Source: DATFWK01 sp035259345 (GTDB lineage: Bacteria > Actinomycetota > Thermoleophilia > Miltoncostaeales > Miltoncostaeaceae). Taken from it: a DNA stretch of 19,933 bases. The position numbers and the translations under genes were made by a program. The notes beneath the pieces are model-generated. The model was not told where the DNA came from, made no database searches, and saw only the letters and a list, made by a program, of their open reading frames with translations. The stretch covers positions 1-19,933 of the forward strand of contig DATFWK010000162.1 in the NCBI GenBank assembly GCA_035259345.1, given 5' to 3'. The first letter of the stretch is position 1, and every line of letters begins with the position of its first letter. Shown piece after piece: positions 14,650 to 19,933 of this stretch.

Positions 14650-15839
14650 CCTCGGTCGCGCTGCCACGCCCGATGAGCTCGCCCAAGGCAGTGGCCTGGG
14701 CCGGCATCGTCGTCGCCCTCGTGGGGCTCTGGCTGGCCCTGCCCCCGTGGACGGTCCGGACGCCCGTGCCGTCGCTGGTCCTCTGCCTCGGGGCGCTCGG
14801 ATGCGGCATCCACGCCGCACGCTCCGGCGCGCGGCAGGAGGGCTGGTGGGCCATCCTGGCGGCGGTGCTCGCCGGGCTCCTCGCCTTCCAGGCGACCCAG
14901 GCCCAGGTCGGCACGCTCGACGACATCATCAGCGCCGGGCTGTTCGCGGCGACGCTGCGGTGGGCGACGCCCCTCACCTTCGGCGCGATCGGCGGGCTCT
15001 TCTCGGAGCGGACCGGGGTCGTGAACATCGGCCTCGAAGGGGCGATGCTCTTCGGCGCCTTCTTCGCCGTCTGGGGAGCGGCCGAGACCGGAAACTGGTT
15101 CGTGGGCGTGCTCGCCGCGCTCGCGATCGGCGCGCTGGTCGGGCTGCTGCACGCCGTCTTCTGCGTGCACCTCCGCGCGGACCAGATCGTGGTCGGCACG
15201 GCCGTCAACCTGCTCGCCCTCGGGGTCACGTCGTTCCTGCTGCGGAAGATCTACGGCTTCAGCGGCACGCCGGCGGACCTGGACCAGATCCCCAACGTCT
15301 CGATCCCGCTGATCCGCGACATCCCGTTCGTCGGGGACGTCATCGGCGACATGAACCTCTTGATCTGGGTCGGGCTGGCCACGGTCCCGCTCGCGTGGCT
15401 GATCATCTTCCGCACCCCGCTCGGGCTCCGGATGCGGGCCGTCGGCGAGAACCCCCGCGCGGCGGAGACCGTGGGGATCGGCGTCTATCTCATCCGGGAC
15501 CTCGGCGTGGTCGTGAGCGGGATGCTGGCCGCGCTCGGCGGCGCCTACCTCTCGCTGGCGTTCACCGGCTCGTTCAACGAGGGCATGACGGCGGGGCGCG
15601 GGTTCATCGCGCTTGCCGTCCTCATCCTCGGCAAGTGGCGGCCGTTCCCGATCCTGGCCTCGGCGCTCCTGTTCGGCTTCGCCAGCGCCCTCGCCGACCG
15701 GCTGAGCTCCGTCGGCATCAGCGCGGACCTGTTGAAGGGCCTCCCCTACATTGTCACGCTGATCGCGCTGGTCGGGTTCATCGGCCGCTCGACCGCGCCG
15801 GCGGCGGACGGGAAGCCGTACGTGCGCGGCGGCGCCTGA
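14646..15839 (+). CDS. Second permease of the nucleoside-type importer (YufQ-like)
   Basis: This 397-residue polytopic membrane protein is of the same BPD_transp_2 family and completes the channel heterodimer. It has an extra N-terminal pair of hydrophobic segments (about 15-60 and 65-85) before the family core. Key boxes are GGLFSERTGVVNIGLEG (near 115-131), the coupling loop RTPLGLRMRAVGENPRAAET and the C-terminal GKWRPFPILASALLFG. ATG 14646 lies in the ATGA overlap. It ends the operon and is convergent with the GH114 gene six bases away. No nucleoside phosphorylase or deaminase follows, although such genes often accompany these importers. Confidence 0.92.
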   Translation: MTSVALPRPMSSPKAVAWAGIVVALVGLWLALPPWTVRTPVPSLVLCLGALGCGIHAARSGARQEGWWAILAAVLAGLLAFQATQAQVGTLDDIISAGLFAATLRWATPLTFGAIGGLFSERTGVVNIGLEGAMLFGAFFAVWGAAETGNWFVGVLAALAIGALVGLLHAVFCVHLRADQIVVGTAVNLLALGVTSFLLRKIYGFSGTPADLDQIPNVSIPLIRDIPFVGDVIGDMNLLIWVGLATVPLAWLIIFRTPLGLRMRAVGENPRAAETVGIGVYLIRDLGVVVSGMLAALGGAYLSLAFTGSFNEGMTAGRGFIALAVLILGKWRPFPILASALLFGFASALADRLSSVGISADLLKGLPYIVTLIALVGFIGRSTAPAADGKPYVRGGA

Positions 15840-15845
15840 GGCCGG

Positions 15846-16757
15846 CTAGAAGCACTGCCACACGACCGCCGCGTTGAGCGAGGTCCGCTTTCGCATGGTC
15901 GCCATGGGGAACGCCATCGCCTTCGGGCACACGGCGGCCCGCGTCCCCGAGTACTCGGCGTTCAGGATCGGCTTGCCGGCGGTGACGAAGGCCTTGAGCG
16001 CCGAGCATTCGCCGAACTGCCAGCACTGCTCGTTCACCGTCCCGTCCGCGACGGCCGCCATGTCCGCCGTGAAGCCGTCGCTCGCCACGCCGTTCTTCAG
16101 GAACCAGGCCAGGCCGAGGCCGTGCATGTCGGCCGCAAGCGCGGTGTTGAACGTCTCCTGGTGTTGCTTGGTGAGCGGGAAGCCGGTGGCGCCTGACCCT
16201 TCGAGGTACGTGTCGTCGAGGTCGGTCTCGACGCCGTCGAAGCCGGCGTTCTTACACTTCTGGAAGCGGCCGACGAGGATCTGGTGCAGGGTCTTGCCGG
16301 TCGGGCCCCTGGCGCCGTCGAGCTGGCGGATGTCCACGTAGCGCTCGTCCGCGAAGCCCGCGAGGGTCTTGCCCAGGATCGACGGCGCGTAGTCGCCGGC
16401 GTCGGGCCGGTAGCTCTCCCACGAGCCGGTCTCGAGGTAGCAGATGGCTCGCTTCCCCTGGGCGTGGAGCGTGCTCACGATCGCCGCCGTCTGGGCCGGC
16501 GTACCGGTGCCGGCGCCGTCGTAGTCGATGTCGTAGACCTGCACCGCCTTGGTCGTGTCCACCGGCCAGGTCAGCTGCCACTGCCACGAGCCCACGGCGC
16601 CCGGCTGCCACCAGGCAGCCGGCAGCGCGGCCGCCCGTGGAGCTGGCACCTGGGGAACGTGGAGCCGGGTTGCCCGCGGCGCCCTCGCCAGGGACTGGGC
16701 CGGCAGCACCACCGCGGCCAGCGCGACGCCCGTCGTCACGGCTCTCGACCACCGCAT
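15846..16757 (-). CDS. Secreted GH114-like glycosidase (endo-alpha-1,4-polygalactosaminidase family)
   Basis: This 303-residue exported protein has a signal peptide (about 1-26, cleavage near SLARA) and a TIM-barrel domain of the GH114/TM1410-like family. The family's characterised members cut alpha-1,4-linked galactosamine polymers. Recognisable boxes, in order, are WQWQLTWPVD, YDIDYDG, AICYLETGSWESYRPD, DGVETDLDD (acidic residues likely catalytic), FLKNGV, NEQCWQFGEC and NAEYSG. Four C-terminal cysteines fit an extracytoplasmic location. ATG 16757 has AAGGAAGG five bases upstream. The gene stands alone and is convergent with the importer. A twice-repeated decamer lies in its leader. Substrate is inferred from the family only; polysaccharide or biofilm degradation is plausible. 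Confidence 0.85.
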   Translation of the reverse strand: MRWSRAVTTGVALAAVVLPAQSLARAPRATRLHVPQVPAPRAAALPAAWWQPGAVGSWQWQLTWPVDTTKAVQVYDIDYDGAGTGTPAQTAAIVSTLHAQGKRAICYLETGSWESYRPDAGDYAPSILGKTLAGFADERYVDIRQLDGARGPTGKTLHQILVGRFQKCKNAGFDGVETDLDDTYLEGSGATGFPLTKQHQETFNTALAADMHGLGLAWFLKNGVASDGFTADMAAVADGTVNEQCWQFGECSALKAFVTAGKPILNAEYSGTRAAVCPKAMAFPMATMRKRTSLNAAVVWQCF

Positions 16758-16762
16758 GGGGG

Positions 16763-16770
16763 CCTTCCTT
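16763..16770 (-). promoter_or_regulatory. Ribosome binding site of the GH114-like gene
   Basis: The minus strand reads AAGGAAGG five bases before the ATG at 16757. Confidence 0.6.
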
Positions 16771-16820
16771 TCGTCGCCTCGTCGCCCCTTCGCGGATGGC
16801 GGACGGACTCCTACGCGGCC

Positions 16821-16843
16821 TTAAAGGGGCGCGTTAAAGGGGC
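16821..16843. repeat. Tandem decamer TTAAAGGGGC with 13-bp period upstream of the GH114-like gene
   Basis: TTAAAGGGGC occurs at 16821-16830 and again at 16834-16843, with GCG between. It lies 64-86 bases upstream of the GH114-like start and just past the hairpin that ends the YbdK-type gene. It is one of few AT-containing spots here and could be an operator or part of a promoter. The function is unknown. Confidence 0.45.
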
Positions 16844-16848
16844 TGCGC

Positions 16849-16865
16849 GACCCGCGAGGCGGGTC
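16849..16865 (-). terminator. Hairpin after the YbdK-type gene
   Basis: GACCCGC (16849-16855) and GCGGGTC (16859-16865) form a perfect 7-bp stem with a 3-base loop, beginning 4 bases after the stop at 16869. On the minus strand only a short TTT follows, so it is a weak or Rho-aided terminator. Confidence 0.5.
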
Positions 16866-16868
16866 CGG

Positions 16869-18002
16869 TCAGGCGGCCGTGGCCGCCACGATCTCGGCCA
16901 TCAGCTCGTGCATGTCGTGGTTGGCCTCGTAGACGACGGTCTGCCGCTGCGCGCCGTTCCCGCGGTCCAGCAGGTCCCCCACTCCTGCGATCGCGTCCTC
17001 GGTGCCGAGGTCCTGGGCGTGCTCGCGCGCCTCGTCGAGCAGGCGGCGGGCGAGCGCCTTGATCGGGGCGCGCTTGGTGGTGGGAAGGTCCACGAGCTCC
17101 CCGTCGAGCCCGTGACGCGCGGCGATCCAGCGGTTCTCGTCGAGCATCTCGTGGGGATGGCGCGCGGGGACGGCGCCGGCGTCGTGGGCGAGCGCGAGGG
17201 AGCGCACCAGGGCCTGCACCAGCGCGACGAGCCCGACGGTGTGCTCCAGCCGGGTCTGGGCGTCCATGACGCGCACCTCGACGGTGCCGAACCGCGGATG
17301 CGGGCGCACGTCGTACCAGAGGTACGTGTAGTCCTCGATGACGCCGGAGGCGACCATGAACTCGATCCGCCGCGCGTAGTCCTCCCAGTCGAGGTAGTAC
17401 GGCGGCACGCCGACGCGGGGGAAGGCGCGGAAGATCGGCATGCGCGTCGACATGAGCCCGGTGGCCGCGCCCTGCCAGTAGGGCGAGTTGGCCGACAGGG
17501 CGAGGAGCAGCGGCAGGTGGAGGCGCATCCCGTTCGCCACCGAGATGGCCTTGTCCGCGTCGTCCAGGCCCACGTGCACGTGCATGCCGAAGATCAGCTC
17601 CTGCCGGGCGACGAAGCGGAGCGCGCTGATCAGGTCCCGGTAGCGCGGCCGGGCCACGATGCGCTGCTGATCCCAGCGGGCGAACGGGTGGGTGCCCGCC
17701 GATCCGATGGCGAGGCCGTGGCCGCCGGCGCGCTCGGCCACCGCGTGGCGCAGCGACCGCAGCTGGTCGGCGGCCTCGACCGGCCCCGAGCAGGGGTCCG
17801 TGGAGATCTCGAGCACCGACTCGAGGAGCTCCGGCTTGACCTCCCCCACGGGCACGTCGCCGAGCATCTGCTCGATGGCGTTCACCAGGTCGAGGGTGCC
17901 GGCGTCGAGGATCATCAGCTCCTCCTCGACCCCGACCGAGAAGCCGCGGCTCGTGAAGTTGGGCTCGACGCCTCCGGGCGGGCGCTCCGCGCCGTCCGGC
18001 AT
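16869..18002 (-). CDS. YbdK-family carboxylate-amine ligase (GCS2, glutamate-cysteine ligase type 2-like)
   Basis: This 377-residue ATP-dependent ligase is of the GCS2 family. E. coli YbdK has weak glutamate-cysteine ligase activity; in actinobacteria the true substrate is usually unknown. Landmarks are FSVGVEEELMILD near the start (metal-binding glutamates), ESVLEISTDPC, GSAGTHPFARW, FGMHVHVGLDD (histidines in the active site), STRMPIFRAFPRVGVPPYY, WYDVRPHPRFGTVEVRVMDAQT and LDENRWIAARHGLDGEL. All are intact and the length is normal (about 370). ATG 18002 shares a base with the stop of the upstream gene (TGATG), so the two are translationally coupled. A hairpin follows the stop. Confidence 0.9.
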   Translation of the reverse strand: MPDGAERPPGGVEPNFTSRGFSVGVEEELMILDAGTLDLVNAIEQMLGDVPVGEVKPELLESVLEISTDPCSGPVEAADQLRSLRHAVAERAGGHGLAIGSAGTHPFARWDQQRIVARPRYRDLISALRFVARQELIFGMHVHVGLDDADKAISVANGMRLHLPLLLALSANSPYWQGAATGLMSTRMPIFRAFPRVGVPPYYLDWEDYARRIEFMVASGVIEDYTYLWYDVRPHPRFGTVEVRVMDAQTRLEHTVGLVALVQALVRSLALAHDAGAVPARHPHEMLDENRWIAARHGLDGELVDLPTTKRAPIKALARRLLDEAREHAQDLGTEDAIAGVGDLLDRGNGAQRQTVVYEANHDMHELMAEIVAATAA

Positions 18003-18391
18003 CAATCCTGGCTCCGCACCCCGTGCACCGGGTTGCCGGCGGCCTCCCACTGGTAGTACGAGCAGGCGGGGCCCATCGAGGGCTCGTAGACGTCCACCTT
18101 GGGGTTGCGGCCGATGTCGCGGGCCGTCGCCGAGTGGCGGAGGAGGCTGGGGTCGTCGCGTTCCGGCCAGACGATGATGAGGTGCGCCGCCGTCAGGTGC
18201 ATGGCCACGAACTGGCACCCGTCGGCCGGGCACGGCCAGGGATCAGTGCGCACGCAGTACCAGCCGGAGTAGTCCTCACCGGACTCGTCCGTCCACAGGG
18301 CCTCCTCGGCCGGCGCGATCGTGAGGACCTCAGGCTCGATCACGCCGATCCTCGGCCGCTCGGGACGGACCTCGGGGAGCTCGTCGGCCAT
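18002..18391 (-). CDS. Small Cys/His-rich unknown protein coupled to the YbdK-type ligase
   Basis: I do not recognise a named family for this 129-residue soluble, acidic protein. Its centre has a tight metal-site-like pattern: C54, C59, H65 and H70 (CPADGC then H-x4-H). Two more cysteines are at 46 and 110, and many aromatics (WYC, WPCP, YYQW) are present. The spacing CX4CX5HX4H is shorter than a classical C2H2 zinc finger, so zinc binding is a guess. The N-terminal part (EVLTIAPAEEALW) may be a strand-rich wing. The ATG at 18391 has only a distant GAGG as ribosome site. The one-base overlap with the ligase gene suggests the two proteins act together. Confidence 0.65.
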   Translation of the reverse strand: MADELPEVRPERPRIGVIEPEVLTIAPAEEALWTDESGEDYSGWYCVRTDPWPCPADGCQFVAMHLTAAHLIIVWPERDDPSLLRHSATARDIGRNPKVDVYEPSMGPACSYYQWEAAGNPVHGVRSQD

Positions 18392-18448
18392 GCGGCCGCG
18401 ATGTTACCTCGCGCTCGTGCCGCCGCCGGACGTCCTGGTCCGCCCGCG

Positions 18449-18763
18449 CTACCGCCGGAGCCGGCGCATGCCGCACACGGCCGGCCCGGCGTACTCGGTG
18501 ACGCCGCCCGCGAGCACGATCGCGTAGGCCTCGGCCGCCGCCTCGGGCTCGCCCCGGGCCTCGAGCAGCATTGCCAGCTCGAAGGCCGCCCGCGGCGCCT
18601 GGCTCGGGTGGCCGGTCTCGAGCGCGGCCCGCAGCGCTTCCTCGGCCTCGGCCGGCCGGCCCTCCGCCACGTGGAGGACGCCGAGGTCGACCAGGCCCCA
18701 CGGCACGAGATCCGGATCGCCGGAGGCGATGCGACGCTCGAGCTCCGCCCGGTGGGCCGTCAC
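18449..18763 (-). CDS. Small tetratricopeptide-repeat protein coupled to moaE
   Basis: This 104-residue protein is made of about two TPR helical hairpins: LVDLGVLHVAEGRPAEAEEA followed by LRAALETG (about 24-51), and AAFELAMLLEARGEPEAAAE followed by AYAIVL (about 58-83). TPRs bind other proteins. No signal peptide or enzyme domain is seen. The C-terminus carries a single cysteine (VCGMRRLRR). GTG 18763 overlaps the moaE stop by GTGA, implying coupled translation. Its role, perhaps as an adaptor, is unknown. Confidence 0.65.
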   Translation of the reverse strand: MTAHRAELERRIASGDPDLVPWGLVDLGVLHVAEGRPAEAEEALRAALETGHPSQAPRAAFELAMLLEARGEPEAAAEAYAIVLAGGVTEYAGPAVCGMRRLRR

Positions 18764-19206
18764 GGCTGTCTCGCCCCTGCGGCCGGGACCTGCGCCGGCT
18801 CGCGCCCGTCCCGCCAGACCGCGGTGCCGTCGGCGTAGACCATCAGCTTCCAGATCGGCGCGCGCACCTTGAGCTCGTCGATCACGAAGCGGCACGCGGC
18901 GAAGGCCGCCGGCCGGTGGGGCGCGGAGGCCGCCGCCGCGACGCTGGGCTCCCCCACCTCCACCCGACCGGTGCGGTGCACGGCCGCCACGCGGGCGCCG
19001 AACCGGGCCTCGGCCTCCTCGCACACCGCCGCCAGCTCGCTGATCGCGAGCTCCTCGTACGCCTCGTAGACGATTGCGACGACCTCCCGCCGGCCCCCCT
19101 CGCGGCGCACCATCCCGAGGAAGGTCGCAAGGCCCCCGTGCTCCGGATCGGCGACGTGCGCCACCAGCGGCGCGAGATCGAGGGGCGCCTCCGTGAGCCC
19201 GGTCAT
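18760..19206 (-). CDS. moaE: Molybdopterin synthase catalytic subunit MoaE
   Basis: It is the large subunit of molybdopterin synthase, which adds dithiolene sulfurs to cyclic pyranopterin monophosphate using thiocarboxylated MoaD. The 148 residues carry the family boxes GGLATFLGMVRREGGRREV (24-42), YEAYEELA (48-55), HRTGRVEVGEPSVAAAASAP (77-96) and IDELKVRAPIWK (109-120). K113 and K120 correspond to the catalytic lysines; the usual second Lys of PIWKK is Leu here. The C-terminal DGTAVWRDGR is normal. ATG 19206 overlaps the moaD stop (ATGA), and the stop overlaps the TPR gene. No other moa, moe or mog gene is within the window. Confidence 0.92.
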   Translation of the reverse strand: MTGLTEAPLDLAPLVAHVADPEHGGLATFLGMVRREGGRREVVAIVYEAYEELAISELAAVCEEAEARFGARVAAVHRTGRVEVGEPSVAAAASAPHRPAAFAACRFVIDELKVRAPIWKLMVYADGTAVWRDGREPAQVPAAGARQP

Positions 19207-19457
19207 CCGCCGGACACCGGCAGCACGAACGCCACCTCGTCCCCGTCCTCGAGCGGCGCTCCGGGGATCGTCCACTCATGGTTCACCGCGTAGCGGAGGC
19301 CCGCGGGCGGGTCCGCGCCGGCGATCTCCTCCGGCAGGTGCGACCAGAGGGCGCCGACCGGCGTGGCCTTGGGCACGCTCATCTCCAGGCGGTCGGTGCC
19401 TGCGGCCTGGCGGAGCGAGGCGAAGAGGCGGACGGTGACGGCGATCTCCGGGGGCAT
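19203..19457 (-). CDS. moaD: Molybdopterin synthase sulfur carrier MoaD
   Basis: This 84-residue ubiquitin-like sulfur carrier becomes a C-terminal thiocarboxylate and feeds MoaE. The beta-grasp order is visible: VTVRLFASLRQAAG (7-20), a central helix region ending SHLPEEI, AVNHEW and the end LEDGDEVAFVLPVSGG (69-84). The required Gly-Gly is the exact C-terminus. The ATG is at 19457. The stop lies within the moaE start, the canonical moaD-moaE arrangement that balances the two subunits. A terminator separates it from the upstream surface-protein gene, so its promoter must lie in the roughly 50 bases before the start. Confidence 0.92.
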   Translation of the reverse strand: MPPEIAVTVRLFASLRQAAGTDRLEMSVPKATPVGALWSHLPEEIAGADPPAGLRYAVNHEWTIPGAPLEDGDEVAFVLPVSGG

Positions 19458-19499
19458 CCGGAGGATGTTAGTGGCCTCGCGGGCGGGAGCGCCGTCCCG

Positions 19500-19535
19500 A
19501 AAATGGCGGCGGCGCGAGCCAGAGGCCCGCGCCGC
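19500..19535 (-). terminator. Terminator after the DUF11-like gene
   Basis: GCGGCGCG (19509-19516) pairs with CGCGCCGC (19528-19535). After one mismatch GCC pairs with GGC around the loop AGA. On the minus strand TTTT follows five bases after the stem (19503-19500). Its position between the surface-protein stop (19562) and moaD (19457) fits an intrinsic terminator. Confidence 0.6.
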
Positions 19536-19561
19536 GCGCTTCGGGGATATGGGTCCGCTGC

Positions 19562-19933
19562 CTAGCCGGTCACTGCCGGGGCCACGGGCTGGAGCACCGG
19601 GGCGATCACGGTCCGGGCGCTCGCCCGCACGGTCGCCGCGTTCGCCGCCGAGGCGGTTGCGACGTTCGTGCGCAGGCCGGAGACGCCACGGTCGATCCGC
19701 ACGCGGATCTTGATCGTCTTCGACGCGCCCGGCGCGAGGTTCCCGAGGGAGACCACGGCCGTGCCCTTGCTCAGCTTGACCGTCGCGGTCTTGCCGGGCA
19801 GCGACATGGAGGGCGGGAGGATGTCGCGCATGACGACGCTCCGGGCCCGGACCTTGCCGCGGTTACGGACGGTGATGGTGTAGGTGATGGTCTGGCCGGC
19901 GGTGGCCCGGGCGGGGCCGCGCTTGACGATGCC
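19562..19933 (-). CDS. C-terminal end of a DUF11-like surface protein (5' part beyond the window)
   Basis: The visible 123 residues are the end of a longer protein whose start lies to the right of the window. The segment GQTITYTITVRNRGKVRARS followed by VVMRDILPPSM and then LGNLAPGASKTIKIRVRI is the classic pattern of a DUF11/CARDB-type Ig-like repeat. Such repeats occur in large extracellular or cell-wall proteins. After it come an Ala/Thr-rich stretch (NVATASAANAATVRASARTV) and a Pro/Val tail ending AVTG. I see no LPXTG motif, no membrane anchor and no basic tail, so it is either secreted or anchored elsewhere. The stop is TAG at 19562 with a terminator just beyond. Confidence 0.75.
   Translation of the reverse strand, partial: GIVKRGPARATAGQTITYTITVRNRGKVRARSVVMRDILPPSMSLPGKTATVKLSKGTAVVSLGNLAPGASKTIKIRVRIDRGVSGLRTNVATASAANAATVRASARTVIAPVLQPVAPAVTG

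Overview
This is a chromosomal window from a very GC-rich bacterium. The gene families and the strong third-position GC bias point to Actinomycetota, most likely the class Thermoleophilia (Gaiellales/Solirubrobacterales-like). The main support is a short-N-terminus RpoD, an Rpf-type transglycosylase, paired small CHAD proteins and many GTG/TTG starts. That placement is inference, because no rRNA gene is present. I see no rRNA, tRNA, CRISPR array, insertion sequence or phage gene. Genes are tightly packed, and many neighbours overlap by 1 or 4 bases.

Left part (1-2876): the start of a phosphate-uptake operon on the minus strand, pstS then pstC, with pstC running off the left edge. A 13-bp GC hairpin separates the two genes. 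Upstream of pstS is a 324-bp regulatory region with two opposed arrays of 11-bp-spaced PHO-box-like repeats. The second array faces a small unknown gene at 2496-2876. That gene meets the primary sigma factor gene rpoD tail to tail, and the two stops share one CTAG.

3985-7279: rpoD is divergent from a plus-strand group of a type IB GTP cyclohydrolase (folE2/mptA), a double-ACT GcvR-like protein and a peptide deformylase. This is a plausible folate/one-carbon/formyl-Met grouping. A 65-residue minus-strand ORF abuts def. A PHP-domain phosphoesterase follows.

7283-10732: a secreted coiled-coil plus Rpf-like transglycosylase lies on the minus strand. After it comes a compact four-gene plus-strand unit: an ExeA/GspA-type AAA ATPase, a small protein with a likely ribbon-helix-helix domain, and two tandemly duplicated small CHAD-domain proteins (a family that binds polyphosphate). 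This unit is the best candidate for an undescribed system.

10861-15839: a complete BMP-family nucleoside-type ABC importer, made of a lipoprotein, a double ATPase and two permeases, with ATGA overlaps between the last three genes. 15846-16757: a secreted GH114-like glycosidase, convergent with the importer.

16869-19933: all on the minus strand. Read in the direction of transcription, the genes are the C-terminal end of a DUF11-like surface protein, a terminator, moaD, moaE and a small TPR protein (coupled by 4-base overlaps), then a small Cys/His-rich protein coupled to a YbdK/GCS2-type carboxylate-amine ligase, followed by a terminator-like hairpin.

All four convergent gene junctions in the window have 0-6 bp between the stops, or share bases, so the 3' ends of opposing transcripts probably overlap.
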